Source of the DNA: an uncultured Phycisphaerales bacterium
GTDB taxonomy: Bacteria > Planctomycetota > Phycisphaerae > Phycisphaerales > SM1A02
Direction: 5' to 3'
Assembly: GCA_905480395.1 (NCBI GenBank)
Contig: CAJQQE010000014.1
Location: forward strand, 151,555 to 215,554
DNA length: 64,000 nucleotides
Positions 54,793 through 63,792 of the stretch are shown piece by piece. The notes under the pieces were generated by a model. The model worked only from the letters and a program-made list of their open reading frames with translations, had not been told where the DNA came from and did no database searches. Position 1 is the stretch's first letter. Every line of letters starts with the position of its first letter. The position numbers and the translations under genes were made by a program.

Positions 54793-54854
54793 GTCGCTCG
54801 GTGGCCTTGACGTGCTGATCCTCGCGGCTACCATCACCGATCCGAAATCCAGAC

Positions 54855-54928
<74 letters not shown>

Positions 54929-54932
54929 TTCG

Positions 54933-54970
54933 ACGCACGACGGCTCCTCTGGGAATCCGTCGTGCGTTCT
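54933..54970 (+). terminator. hairpin terminator of tRNA-Met
   Basis: An 11-bp perfect stem (54933-54943 with 54957-54967) encloses a 13-base loop, 4 bases after the tRNA. The T-run is short (TCTT). Confidence 0.6.
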
Positions 54971-55059
54971 TCGATACATGGGCCCTCGGTCCCCAGAGAA
55001 CAAGAATCGCCACTCGAGGCCCTCGGGATGCCTCATCGCCTCGATCCTTCCTCGCCCGC

Positions 55060-55065
55060 TAGGCT
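55060..55065 (+). promoter_or_regulatory. -10 element, putative leaderless start for the AsmA-like gene
   Basis: TAGGCT ends 9 bases before the ATG at 55075, and no Shine-Dalgarno is present. Confidence 0.45.
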
Positions 55066-55074
55066 TTGTTCACC

Positions 55075-56820
55075 ATGCCACGACTTCGTCAGTTTCTCAT
55101 CCGTTCGCTCATTGTCCTTGCCATCTTGTTGGTGACCTCGCCGCTCTGGATCTCTCTCGTCGCGAAGCTCGCCGAGCCAACGATCCGGGCTCAACTTCTC
55201 GGCCTCGCCGCCACTTACGTCAAGCCGACGCTGACCGTCGAAAAACTTGAGTACAGCTTTCCGTTTCAGGTGGCGGTCATCAATCCGAAGTTGACCGTCA
55301 ACGGATCCGACGGAAAACCGATTGACATCCTGACTGCAGACAAAGTCGGCATCACGCTCGACCGATTACCGATCTTCGATGGGCCGCTCGTCTTTCGAAA
55401 TCTCGACTTCGAGAATCCGATCGCCAAACTCATCGTGACGAAGAAGGGCGAGATCGTCGGCTGGGGCGATTTCATCAAGGACAACGACGACGATGATGAC
55501 TCGACGGCCGACCAACCGATCAGCGATCTCTTCGCCATCGATCAGATCAACGTCACCGGACTCAACTTTGAATATGTCATCGAAGGCAACGACACGCCGA
55601 TGACTTTGAAAGATCTGAAGTTCTCTCTCAATAATCGGGGCGAGAACGGTTCCAAAAAAGTTGATCCGGGCCGCGTCGGCGACTGGTACGAGATCGATAC
55701 CCGGCTGACGCAGAGCAATCTCCTAGACTTCAAGATCAACGGCGGGGTCAACATCGACTCCATGGATATCGAACTGACACACGTGAAGCTGGACCTGACG
55801 CTCGACAAGAAATCGCGAACGATGCTTCCACCGCAGATTCAGGCGTTCATTCAAGAACGTCAGGTCGAAGGAAAATTTGACGCCGAACTAAAGGGTACGT
55901 TCAACGCGAACGATTTCCTTTCGAGTAAGACCTCGATGGAAATGAAACTTGGCCCGACACACTTTGCCATCGACTCGATGTTGATCGCAATCGACGAGGC
56001 GTCCGCCACTGGACGGACGGACAAAGGGACGCTCCTGCTGGAACCCATCGAGGTGAAGGCATTGGGCGGGAAGATGTCCGGAACTTTAAGATTCTCCGAT
56101 GAGGCCAGCCAAGGAACACCAAAATCCCCGATCGCCGCGACGCCGACAGCCTCTACCAAACCACCACCAGATCTGACGAAAGCCTCACCGGCCGCCGTCA
56201 AGGAACTCGAAACGAACATCGATCGCGGTTTTTTCCCCATCAAGTCCCTTCAGGGTGTTGAAGATTTTGCCAAGTCGATTACCGCCTTCGCTTCCCTCCG
56301 GATTGAGGACATGAAGATTCAAGACCTCCAACGCGTCGGAGATGGTCCCCCCGACCGATACGCCGGCGAGGTCGATGCTTCGATCGAAGCCGATCTCAAT
56401 CTCGCGAAACCGCTCGCGAGCCTTGAGGGAGGTGGCACCCTCCGGGTGTCCGACGGAGTCTTGTCGGGTACGGATGCATGGAAGCATCTCGCCAGGCTGA
56501 TGCGAATCGTGGCACTCGATCCAACGGGGAAGGACCGTGCGGACCTGACGTTCACAATCGACGACGAGAAGTTCGATTTTAGCAAAATGAACATGCTCGC
56601 CGGGGCCATCGGGGTCCGCGCGAAGGGAACCATCGGTTTTGACGGAGCCCTCCATCTCGATGCGAATGCTGGTCCTCTGGAGGCCATTCAAGACTCCGCG
56701 GGCGACGTCGGCTCCATTCTCGGCTTGATCACGGATCGACTCATGAAGTACATCGTTCGCGGAAAAATTGGCGATGTGACCGTCAGGGTGGCTCCACTCG
56801 GAATCAACTTCCTCAATTGA
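55075..56820 (+). CDS. AsmA/DUF748-like envelope protein
   Basis: A 581-residue protein. One N-terminal membrane helix (about residues 8-28) is followed by long beta-rich repeats. Early blocks read VKPTLTVEKLEYSFPFQVAVINPKL-type sequence and VGITLDRLPIFDG; later come RIEDMKIQDLQ and a C-terminal GIGV-like AsmA-2 region (GGGTLRVSDGVLSGTDAW). Such proteins bridge or line the periplasm and are linked to outer-membrane lipid transport or assembly. An acidic run (NDDDDDDS) near residue 145 is unusual. The family call is by pattern. Confidence 0.7.
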   Translation: MPRLRQFLIRSLIVLAILLVTSPLWISLVAKLAEPTIRAQLLGLAATYVKPTLTVEKLEYSFPFQVAVINPKLTVNGSDGKPIDILTADKVGITLDRLPIFDGPLVFRNLDFENPIAKLIVTKKGEIVGWGDFIKDNDDDDDSTADQPISDLFAIDQINVTGLNFEYVIEGNDTPMTLKDLKFSLNNRGENGSKKVDPGRVGDWYEIDTRLTQSNLLDFKINGGVNIDSMDIELTHVKLDLTLDKKSRTMLPPQIQAFIQERQVEGKFDAELKGTFNANDFLSSKTSMEMKLGPTHFAIDSMLIAIDEASATGRTDKGTLLLEPIEVKALGGKMSGTLRFSDEASQGTPKSPIAATPTASTKPPPDLTKASPAAVKELETNIDRGFFPIKSLQGVEDFAKSITAFASLRIEDMKIQDLQRVGDGPPDRYAGEVDASIEADLNLAKPLASLEGGGTLRVSDGVLSGTDAWKHLARLMRIVALDPTGKDRADLTFTIDDEKFDFSKMNMLAGAIGVRAKGTIGFDGALHLDANAGPLEAIQDSAGDVGSILGLITDRLMKYIVRGKIGDVTVRVAPLGINFLN

Positions 56821-56898
56821 TGCTTCCGGTGATCGACTGATCATCGAAACCATCAAGATGATGTGGGCTCAGCACAGGATCTAGATCCCCGAAGGTCG

Positions 56899-56904
56899 TA
56901 GACT
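56899..56904 (+). promoter_or_regulatory. -10 element, putative leaderless start for the FG-GAP lipoprotein gene
   Basis: TAGACT ends 6 bases before the ATG at 56911; there is no Shine-Dalgarno. Confidence 0.45.
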
Positions 56905-56910
56905 TCTCTC

Positions 56911-59900
56911 ATGATCTTGGACAAAGAACCGCTCCGGACGCTGGCCCTCAGACTAACGCTCATGATCTTCCTCATGAGCACGAGCCTCGGCGGCTGTGGC
57001 GATGCCTCGCCCTCCGTCCAAGGGTCGGAAGATCTTGACGGCCCCCACCGCCAAGCCGCTGGCCTTCTCGCTCGCTACGACTACGGCGAGGCCGTTCAGA
57101 TTCTCCAATCGATCGTCGATCAGGATCCCGATCGCCTCGATGCTCAGATCGACCTCGCGATCGCCACCATGAACCGACAGGAGAAAGACGACGAGGCGGT
57201 TGCACTCGCGATGCTCGATGAGGTCCATGCCCTTCACCCGATGGATCCTCGTGCCGGATTCGTCTCAGCGGTACTCCATCTTCGGGCGGGAAACGACGCG
57301 GTCGCGAGAGATCGACTGGCGACGGTGCTCGAGGACGACGAATCCGACCCCTTCGCTTGGTACCACTACGGCCTTGCCCAAGAGCGAGATGACCCCGAAG
57401 CCGCTGCGGAGGCATATCGAACGGCCGTCAGCCTCGATCCCTATCAACGCAGTGGCTGGTACCGACTCGGCTCGGTAGCCGCTCGCCTGGGCGATGATGC
57501 GACCGCAGACGCCGCCCTCGCGACCTTCGAACGGCTTGAGAACAATCCTCGAGCGACCACCGTCCGACCGATCTACGGCAGACTCGGCCCCAAGTCCATG
57601 GCCCGCCCCGGTGTCACGCCGGCCACCGTTCATGTTCGCCCATCAGGTGGCAGTTGGTCACCTTCTAAGCCACTCCCGATCGTCGGGCCGTCCCCGGACT
57701 GGGGTGACCCTGAACGCCATCCGATTCCCACGATCGCCGATCTCGACGGTGACGGACACTTGGATATTTTTATCGCCGCGGCGCTCGAAGGCGATGCCCC
57801 CAATGCCGTTCTTCTTCGCGTTGAAGATGGATATCGATGGAGCCCCGATCACCCCTTGGCGGTGATTCCGGGCATCCGGTTCGCATCCTTCGCCGACATC
57901 GACCAAGACGGCCGAGTCGATGCCTATCTTGCCAGTCGTGGTCCCAATTCACTCTTCTTTCAATCCGAAGACGGACGTTGGATCGACGTCACGAACGCTG
58001 CCAACGCCTCTGGTGGCGACTTTGACACGCGGGACGTCGCCATCGTCGACGCCGACCATGACGGCGATCTCGACCTCGTGCTCGCCAACGCCGACGGCCC
58101 AGACGCGCTCCTCAACAACGATCGAAACGGCCGATTCACTGATCTGGCAGCGGTCACGGGCGTCGGCGGTGATGCCGGTTCCCGCCGGATCCTGGCCGCC
58201 GATCTCGACGGTACCCGCGACCTCGACCTCCTGGTGATCCGCGACGCGCCGCCGCACCTGATCCATCTCAATGACCGCCTCTGGCAATACCGCCATCAGG
58301 ATGTTGAATTCGATCGGATCCGGAACGCGGATCTCGTGCTCGCGACCAGTGGCGATCTCGATGGTGACGGCGTCATGGATCTGGTGACCGCCGATCGTTC
58401 CGGCGACGTTCAGCAATGGGTACGCGACGAATTCGGGGTCTTCGAACCACGACTCCTGCACTCCTTCGCGTCGCCCCCCGACAATCTCGCCATCATGGAT
58501 GTGGACGGTGATGGACGATTAGAAATCGTGACCGACTCCGCCCTGGGAATGTCATCGCCGGTTTCATGGACGCCGCTGCTCGCTGATCCGGCACGCGGCT
58601 ACAGCGTCATCGCGATCGCAGAATCAGGTGAGCCGCAGCTGATCGCCCCGGGGCCTGGCCGCTTCGCCTTCACCGCCGTCGAGCTGGCGGGCGCAGATGA
58701 CACCACCCAAGCCATGCGAAGTAATGTTGACGGCATTGGCGCGATTCTCGCGGCCCGCCTCGATGAACGTTGGACGATCAAATCGAATCTCCGCCCCGAT
58801 GCCGGTCCAGGCCAGTCGCGGCAACCGATCCCCTTCGGTCTCGGAGGCGCGGAGACCCTCTCGTACCTGCTCATCGACTGGCCAGACGGCCTTTTTCAAG
58901 GTGAAGTCCCCGGCGTCGGTGATGCGGGCCGCGAAGGTGCCATTCTCGCTGCGGGATCCGTCGATCGGATCAGCGAAATCCAACGCCAAGTCTCCTCCTG
59001 CCCGGTTCTCTTCGCGCACGACGGCGAGGGCTTCCAATTCTTGAGCGACGTCCTCGGAGTCGCCGGGGTGGGCTACCTGCTGGAGCCTGGGGTCTACAGC
59101 CAGCCACGACCATTCGAGCGTTTTCCGATGCCTCTGGGGTCGCTGGCCCCCGACGAAGACGGACGCCTCCGTATCGTCCTGTGCGAGCCGATGGAGGAAG
59201 TCTGTTATCTCGACGCCGTCGAACTCGTCGGCTGGTCACTGCCCGCGGGGTGGTCGCTTGCGGTTGACGAACGCCTGGCAATCGAGGGACCGGACGCTAC
59301 CGGCGCCCCAATCTTCTTTCGGACGACGCTCAACCCGATCACCGCGATGAACGACCGCGGCGACTCGATTCTTGAGGCGGTGTCCAGCGCCGATCGTTCG
59401 GCTGCTCCCCTGCCACCGCTCGACCGACGTTTCATTGGCCGACTCACCGACGAACACGTCGTCACGCTGGAGTTTGATCGCCCGATTCCCACCGAAAGCG
59501 AAAAACAGACGCCATGGCTCATCATGGATGGCTGGGTCGAATACCCCTACGCCCAAACGATGTTTGCGGCTTGGCAAGCCGAAGCGACCTATGACGCCCC
59601 CACCCTTGAGGCTCGCGATCGAAACGGAAATTGGATCGTGGTGCAACGATCTTTCGGCTATCCAGCCGGGATGCCACGGACTTCCGCGTTTCCACTGACT
59701 CATCTCCCCGACGGGTGCCTCGCACTGCGACTCCGAACCAATCAGGAGATCTACTGGGATCGGCTGCGGGTCGTCATCGGCGAACCGGCGCCAGCCGAAG
59801 CTCAGGTCGTCAGGCTTCACCCCACCTCTGCCACGTTCGAAGCCATCGGCTATCCACGCCGAATCAATGGTCCTCAGCGATGCCCAGACTACGACTGGGA

Positions 59901-60219
59901 AGACCGTGTCCCACTCTGGGACGTTCGACACCAACGAGGTCGGTATACCGCCTTCGGCGACGTCCTCCCGTTACTTGGTGCGATAGATGGCGCGGTCGTG
60001 ACCATCGGACCAGGCGAAGGCGTCGAACTCGCGTTTGACGCGCCCCCCGACGCCGCACATTGGCACTGGACCCTCGACAACCACGGCTGGTGCAAAGACC
60101 GCGATCGCTTCACCCGCGATGGCGAGACGATCGAGCCGATCCCGGGCGCGGAGTTGCGAGACCCTGCCGCCACGGCCCTCCTTGAATCGACCAGAACCCG
60201 GATCGAAGCGGGCCGCTGA
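56911..60219 (+). CDS. TPR / FG-GAP repeat / ASPIC-UnbV lipoprotein
   Basis: A 1102-residue protein. A signal with lipobox STSLGGC is followed by a TPR region (residues about 45-215). Next come six FG-GAP/VCBS calcium-loop repeats at about 270-560, such as DLDGDGHLDIF, DIDQDGRVDAY, DADHDGDLDLV and DVDGDGRLEI. An ASPIC/UnbV-like domain (FGLGGAETLSYLLIDWPDG) lies near 640. The last 400 residues are beta-rich and unassigned. The family (CRTAC1-like) is common in planctomycetes; an outward-facing adhesion or binding role is likely. Confidence 0.85.
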   Translation: MILDKEPLRTLALRLTLMIFLMSTSLGGCGDASPSVQGSEDLDGPHRQAAGLLARYDYGEAVQILQSIVDQDPDRLDAQIDLAIATMNRQEKDDEAVALAMLDEVHALHPMDPRAGFVSAVLHLRAGNDAVARDRLATVLEDDESDPFAWYHYGLAQERDDPEAAAEAYRTAVSLDPYQRSGWYRLGSVAARLGDDATADAALATFERLENNPRATTVRPIYGRLGPKSMARPGVTPATVHVRPSGGSWSPSKPLPIVGPSPDWGDPERHPIPTIADLDGDGHLDIFIAAALEGDAPNAVLLRVEDGYRWSPDHPLAVIPGIRFASFADIDQDGRVDAYLASRGPNSLFFQSEDGRWIDVTNAANASGGDFDTRDVAIVDADHDGDLDLVLANADGPDALLNNDRNGRFTDLAAVTGVGGDAGSRRILAADLDGTRDLDLLVIRDAPPHLIHLNDRLWQYRHQDVEFDRIRNADLVLATSGDLDGDGVMDLVTADRSGDVQQWVRDEFGVFEPRLLHSFASPPDNLAIMDVDGDGRLEIVTDSALGMSSPVSWTPLLADPARGYSVIAIAESGEPQLIAPGPGRFAFTAVELAGADDTTQAMRSNVDGIGAILAARLDERWTIKSNLRPDAGPGQSRQPIPFGLGGAETLSYLLIDWPDGLFQGEVPGVGDAGREGAILAAGSVDRISEIQRQVSSCPVLFAHDGEGFQFLSDVLGVAGVGYLLEPGVYSQPRPFERFPMPLGSLAPDEDGRLRIVLCEPMEEVCYLDAVELVGWSLPAGWSLAVDERLAIEGPDATGAPIFFRTTLNPITAMNDRGDSILEAVSSADRSAAPLPPLDRRFIGRLTDEHVVTLEFDRPIPTESEKQTPWLIMDGWVEYPYAQTMFAAWQAEATYDAPTLEARDRNGNWIVVQRSFGYPAGMPRTSAFPLTHLPDGCLALRLRTNQEIYWDRLRVVIGEPAPAEAQVVRLHPTSATFEAIGYPRRINGPQRCPDYDWEDRVPLWDVRHQRGRYTAFGDVLPLLGAIDGAVVTIGPGEGVELAFDAPPDAAHWHWTLDNHGWCKDRDRFTRDGETIEPIPGAELRDPAATALLESTRTRIEAGR

Positions 60220-60279
60220 ACGATCGCAAGATCCTCTGACCCCCGATTCCCTCGGTCGGCGTCGATCGCTTCCGGGGAA

Positions 60280-61260
60280 TCAGATCGCGATGCGTTCCCC
60301 GACCTCCGCGACCGGAAAACCTCGGGCCCGGATGGTGTCCTGAAGGTCCTGGTCATTGAGCGCTGGATTCGTGTGGTTCAGGTGGATAAATCGAACTCGC
60401 CCCGGCGTCTCCCGCCCCACCGCCTCCAACAACTCCATAGTCCGAATCATGGGCGGATGCGGTACTTCGAGGATGTTGCGGCCTGGCAGTTCGCGACCGT
60501 CATAGAACGTTGCATCGACGTAGGCGACGTCAACACCTTCGAGCAGTTTCTCGAGCAGGCCATCGTGCGCGTCCCAGCGATCGACGTCCGGGCAGAAGAG
60601 CACGGTCTTTAATGGACCGCGCAACTTGTAAGCAACGGTGTCGCTGAACTCGTCCCGATGCGGCACCCGAAACGCTTCGACCCGGAGACCAGGCAAAGGC
60701 TCAAAGGGCTGCGGCGTCGTCACGCCGTCGGTGGTTCCCGGAGCGATCTCGTTCAATTCGATTTGATTGAGTTCAACGAGTTGCGACCACGGGCCGTTGG
60801 TCCGAAGGAAGTCGCACAACCGGGGCGTCGCCCAGACCGGGGTCGCCTTCGTCGAGGCGACCTCGCGGCCCAGTTGAATCAGTCCCGCGTAGTGCCCGAT
60901 GTGGGCATGGGTCAACAGAATGCCGTCGACCGGCTTGCGAGGCTTGCCGCTCGAACCGGTCAGTTCGTGAAGGAGGCCGACCTGATGCTCAATTCGAGGG
61001 GTCGCCTCAAGCAGAAGAAGCCGCCCGGTCTCGAGATCTCGAACCCCAAGGCACGCCGGCGTCTCCAGCCGGCCGGTCTTCCGGGCGTTGATGCAGCACG
61101 ATCGTGTGCAGCCCAGATGCGGCAAACCACCATCTTGGGCTCGACCGAGGACGATGACCTCGAATCGAGGCGACGCCGAGTCGGCCGTTCCGCCGTTGGC
61201 CTGCTCGGATTGGCTCGAAAAAGAAAAGACCGCGAGCACGATGGCAATGAGGAGGTTCAT
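60280..61260 (-). CDS. exported PqqB-like metallo-beta-lactamase fold protein
   Basis: A 326-residue protein with an N-terminal signal peptide. VIVLGRAQDGGLPHLGCTRSCC matches the PqqB start, where a Cys-containing loop binds zinc. The metal motif reads LLTHAHIGHYAGL, with Gly in place of the usual Asp of HxHxDH. Later metal ligands include VPHRDEFSDTVAY and DATFYDG, and the C-terminal FIHLNHTN. It is the PqqB-type branch of the superfamily. Whether this organism makes PQQ is not shown, as no other pqq gene is here. It faces the UnbV lipoprotein gene. Confidence 0.82.
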   Translation of the reverse strand: MNLLIAIVLAVFSFSSQSEQANGGTADSASPRFEVIVLGRAQDGGLPHLGCTRSCCINARKTGRLETPACLGVRDLETGRLLLLEATPRIEHQVGLLHELTGSSGKPRKPVDGILLTHAHIGHYAGLIQLGREVASTKATPVWATPRLCDFLRTNGPWSQLVELNQIELNEIAPGTTDGVTTPQPFEPLPGLRVEAFRVPHRDEFSDTVAYKLRGPLKTVLFCPDVDRWDAHDGLLEKLLEGVDVAYVDATFYDGRELPGRNILEVPHPPMIRTMELLEAVGRETPGRVRFIHLNHTNPALNDQDLQDTIRARGFPVAEVGERIAI

Positions 61261-61266
61261 GCGATG

Positions 61267-61272
61267 AGCCTA
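61267..61272 (-). promoter_or_regulatory. -10 element, putative leaderless start for the PqqB-like gene
   Basis: TAGGCT on the minus strand ends 6 bases before the ATG at 61260. Confidence 0.45.
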
Positions 61273-61368
61273 CCCGAGACGGGGCCGAGCCCTGCGACGG
61301 CCTCCGTCCAGATTCCCGCCGAGCACGACCGAAACATCACCCGATCCCGATTAACATGCGTCACATCA

Positions 61369-61442
61369 GCCCCCGTAGCTCAGCTGGATAGAGCACCGCT
61401 TTCCTAAAGCGAAGGTCAGAGGTTCGAGTCCTCTCGGGGGTG
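61369..61442 (+). tRNA. tRNA-Arg (CCT)
   Basis: A 74-base cloverleaf. The acceptor is GCCCCCG/CGGGGGT with a G1-U72 wobble and discriminator G. The D stem is GCTC/GAGC. The anticodon loop TTCCTAA gives CCT for AGG codons. The T stem is AGAGG/CCTCT. CCA is not encoded. The base composition of the DNA changes right after this gene, as is common at element integration sites. Confidence 0.93.
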
Positions 61443-61445
61443 TTT

Positions 61446-61466
61446 CCCTTGTTTTTAAGGGTTTTT
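61446..61466 (+). terminator. intrinsic terminator of tRNA-Arg
   Basis: CCCTT (61446-61450) pairs with AAGGG (61457-61461), followed by TTTTT (61462-61466), 4 bases after the tRNA. Confidence 0.75.
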
Positions 61467-61503
61467 CGACGATTCTGGTCGATCGGAAACCCCCTCAAAA
61501 CCA

Positions 61504-61527
61504 CATACCATCGTTTCATACCATCGT
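61504..61527 (+). repeat. 11-bp direct repeat downstream of tRNA-Arg
   Basis: CATACCATCGT occurs twice with a 13-base period (61504 and 61517). Another short direct repeat, GGTCCTG, lies at 61561 and 61569. Confidence 0.7.
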
Positions 61528-61597
61528 CTTTGTCTTCCCCCACCAACGGGAAAACGGACTGGTCCTGCGGTCCTGATGCGTATCGATCCCGAGGACG

Positions 61598-61692
61598 CAG
61601 GAGGATCCATTCTGCGGGATCCCCGCGATCGAACCGACCACGGAGTCCTCTGGACCTCGACGCGACCCGACGGGATCCTAAGGATCCTCCTG
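61598..61692. repeat. 11-bp inverted repeat and four GGATCC sites before the recombinase
   Basis: CAGGAGGATCC (61598-61608) is exactly inverted at 61682-61692. Between or within the arms GGATCC occurs at 61603, 61617, 61673 and 61682, and GCGGG/CCCGC forms a small hairpin at 61614-61626. The near-symmetry about 61645 and the position upstream of the recombinase gene suggest a recombination or accessory site. Confidence 0.6.
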
Positions 61693-61736
61693 AAATACCC
61701 GTTATTGATCAAATATCGAGGGGTATAAGAATACCA

Positions 61737-61781
61737 ACGTTTTAGTTGACATCTGGACCGAAATAAACTATAATAAAACGT
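61737..61781 (+). promoter_or_regulatory. perfect sigma70-type promoter with flanking inverted repeat
   Basis: TTGACA (61746-61751) and TATAAT (61769-61774) are separated by exactly 17 bases. An 8-bp inverted repeat, ACGTTTTA (61737-61744) and TAAAACGT (61774-61781), brackets the promoter and touches the -10, as an operator would. It drives the serine recombinase, whose ATG lies 40 bases after the -10. Confidence 0.88.
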
Positions 61782-61813
61782 ATAGCGAATCGACCCGAAC
61801 ACGGAAGAACCAG

Positions 61814-62509
61814 ATGACAAACAAGAAACAAACTGCGGTTGGTTACCTGCGAGTCTCCACCGAGAAACAGAACGACTCACAACTGGGTCTCTCCGCACAA
61901 CGCGCCCAGATCAAAGACTACGCATCACGCAACGGATTGAAGATTGTGCGGTGGTATACAGACGTTGCGTCTGGTGCGTCCCAAGTCAACGAACGACAGG
62001 GACTCTCCTCACTCATCAACGAACTTGAACCAGAGACCAGAGTTCTGATTGCGAACCGAACTCGCCTCGCGCGCGAAATAATGCTGAGTCTCTGGGTTGA
62101 GAAAGAAATCCAGAGAGTCCACTGCGTCCTCGAATCTTGTGACGGATCGGGGAACGGGACGACCCCTACTGACGCGTTGTTGCGAAACATACTCTCAAGT
62201 TTCGCAGATTTCGAGAGACACCAGATCTCCGATCGAACGAAACGTGCTCTCCAAGAACTCAAGAAGACGCGGAAACTTGGTCGTCCAACCTTTGGACATC
62301 GTTACACCGATCTCGGTGCGTTAGAACCAGACCCCGATACCTATCCCACGTATCTACGAATGATGGAACTGCGATCCGAAGGACTCAACTACTCGCAGAT
62401 CCAACGGATGCTGAACAAAGAAGAGCACCGAAGCCAGACAGGTAAAGAGTTCTCACCATCACTGGTTCGGAATCTTATATTTCGCATCGAGAAGACCAAA
62501 GAAGAGTAA
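61814..62509 (+). CDS. small serine recombinase (resolvase/invertase family)
   Basis: A 231-residue protein. The resolvase catalytic domain starts at once: VGYLRVSTEKQ with nucleophile Ser15, QLGLSAQRAQI, then NRTRLAREIM (active-site Arg) and ILSSFADFERHQISDRTKRAL. The C-terminal part, GRPTFGHRY followed by a helix-turn-helix-like MELRSEGLNYSQIQRML, would bind DNA. It is larger than Tn3-type resolvases (about 185) but far smaller than phage integrases of this class (about 500). It probably catalyses integration, resolution or inversion of the element. Confidence 0.9.
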   Translation: MTNKKQTAVGYLRVSTEKQNDSQLGLSAQRAQIKDYASRNGLKIVRWYTDVASGASQVNERQGLSSLINELEPETRVLIANRTRLAREIMLSLWVEKEIQRVHCVLESCDGSGNGTTPTDALLRNILSSFADFERHQISDRTKRALQELKKTRKLGRPTFGHRYTDLGALEPDPDTYPTYLRMMELRSEGLNYSQIQRMLNKEEHRSQTGKEFSPSLVRNLIFRIEKTKEE

Positions 62510-62544
62510 AGAAAAGAGTCCACAGAGAAATCGACCGCTGGTTT

Positions 62545-62574
62545 CATCCGTGGTTTAACCATCGCGGATGTTTT
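62545..62574 (+). terminator. candidate terminator after the recombinase
   Basis: CATCCG pairs with CGGATG, and inside it TGGTT pairs with AACCA, with a 3-base bulge. TTTT follows at 62571-62574. It lies 36 bases after the stop. Confidence 0.45.
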
Positions 62575-62653
62575 CTCGCAGAAGGAACGCAATCGTTTAG
62601 AAGCCAAAAACATCTAAAGACTAAATATAGAAGCGAAAAAAGGAAACGCATTG

Positions 62654-63223
62654 ATGATACTCAAGAGCAACTACGAACAACATAAGCAAGTGGATCTACT
62701 CCACTTCTACTCGAACGAGAAACCACCAGATCTAACCCTGAATGTTTCTCCATCAACCTTTCGCCTGGACACCATCCAGATGGTTTCAGTCTTCGATGGT
62801 GCGATCACTCGCACGTTACATCGGGTGTATGGATCCAAATGGAAACGACGAGAATCACCACTGGTCATTCTCAATCCCGAAGTCGAGTCTCGAAAAACAA
62901 TCGGTTCTCGATTCCAGTTCCTCCACTACCACGGAGGACTCTGGACAAAGAACGATAAGCTACTCGCCGCGTTCCAGACGAAAACGAATACGTTCAGGGA
63001 TCTCCTCAAAGATGAACTCGAACGCCGCTCCGATTGTCCTGATAGTTGGACACCAGATGTATACGTGGACAAGTTCATTCCAGACGGAAACTTCATTGAC
63101 TACGCAGGTAAGAACCTATCGCAACGACGAGAGTTCACCAATGCTGACACCTATATCTTCGGCCGCTCGACAACACGCCAACAACTGGGAACTCGATCAC
63201 TTGATCGAGACGCGATCAACTGA
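62654..63223 (+). CDS. hypothetical protein with HUH-endonuclease-like motif order
   Basis: A 189-residue basic protein not recognised by sequence. In order it shows LTLN (27-30), NPEVE (74-78), FLHYHGGLW with H91-Y-H93, and DYAGKN with Y150xxK153. That order matches Rep/HUH nucleases: motif I LTLT-like, an acidic motif, HUH metal motif II, YxxK motif III. This is inference from spacing, and the first motif is weak. AGGAAA lies upstream of the ATG. If right, it would be a replication initiator or relaxase of the element. Confidence 0.45.
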   Translation: MILKSNYEQHKQVDLLHFYSNEKPPDLTLNVSPSTFRLDTIQMVSVFDGAITRTLHRVYGSKWKRRESPLVILNPEVESRKTIGSRFQFLHYHGGLWTKNDKLLAAFQTKTNTFRDLLKDELERRSDCPDSWTPDVYVDKFIPDGNFIDYAGKNLSQRREFTNADTYIFGRSTTRQQLGTRSLDRDAIN

Positions 63224-63495
63224 TCGTCACGACGTAACCAAGTCCCCATTGAAACGCGCTCCATATTCCAATCACGCACGAAAACACCAGTGCGGTTAGG
63301 ACCATTGCGCCTACAGGGTTTCAACTACAACCAACACCACACCAACCACCGATGACGAAGACACCAAGTCTTATACATACCTATATGACACCAATGGAAT
63401 CCACTGCGATTGAAACCACTTTCAGTCCACCATTTGAAGACCACGTTTCAAACGCCAGATAAATGGGTATCCGCGTGCCATCAAGGGAGAAGAGA
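63224..63495 (+). other. gap of 272 bases with no convincing gene
   Basis: AT-rich sequence between two element genes. A 36-codon frame at 63352-63462 has no Shine-Dalgarno and I do not call it a gene. It stops right before an ATG at 63463 that is in the same frame as the next gene but has no site of its own. Confidence 0.5.
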
Positions 63496-63777
63496 ATGGG
63501 TAGATACAGACGAATAGAAACCGAAGAGGAACTCTTGTTCCGTTCAGCAGATGACAAACGATTCGCGTTCAATGAGATCAACAAGAAGAACCATCGAGAA
63601 GGTGGTGATCCATACGCAATCCCCTACTACCTGACAGGACGCAAGTCACAAGACACCACACCACCAACGTATTGTTCTGGTCGTCTTCACACCAATAGTT
63701 CAGGACAGACTCGTCACTACCTCGACTGGATTGTTGCGGAGGAATCTTCTTCTCTCCTCTCACTCACAGAACTCTAA
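63496..63777 (+). CDS. hypothetical protein of the element
   Basis: A 93-residue charged protein, opening MGRYRRIETEEELLFRS, with no recognised motif or membrane segment. Start 63496 is preferred because GGGAG lies 6-7 bases upstream; ATG 63463 would add 11 residues and lacks a site. It is followed by two more small rightward genes with strong Shine-Dalgarno sequences, spaced 12-15 bases apart, so a short operon is likely. Confidence 0.6.
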   Translation: MGRYRRIETEEELLFRSADDKRFAFNEINKKNHREGGDPYAIPYYLTGRKSQDTTPPTYCSGRLHTNSSGQTRHYLDWIVAEESSSLLSLTEL

Positions 63778-63792
63778 CCACAGGAGAGAAGA

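Noticed and set aside
63352..63462. 36-codon frame in the element
   Set aside because: No Shine-Dalgarno and no recognisable sequence; left as intergenic.
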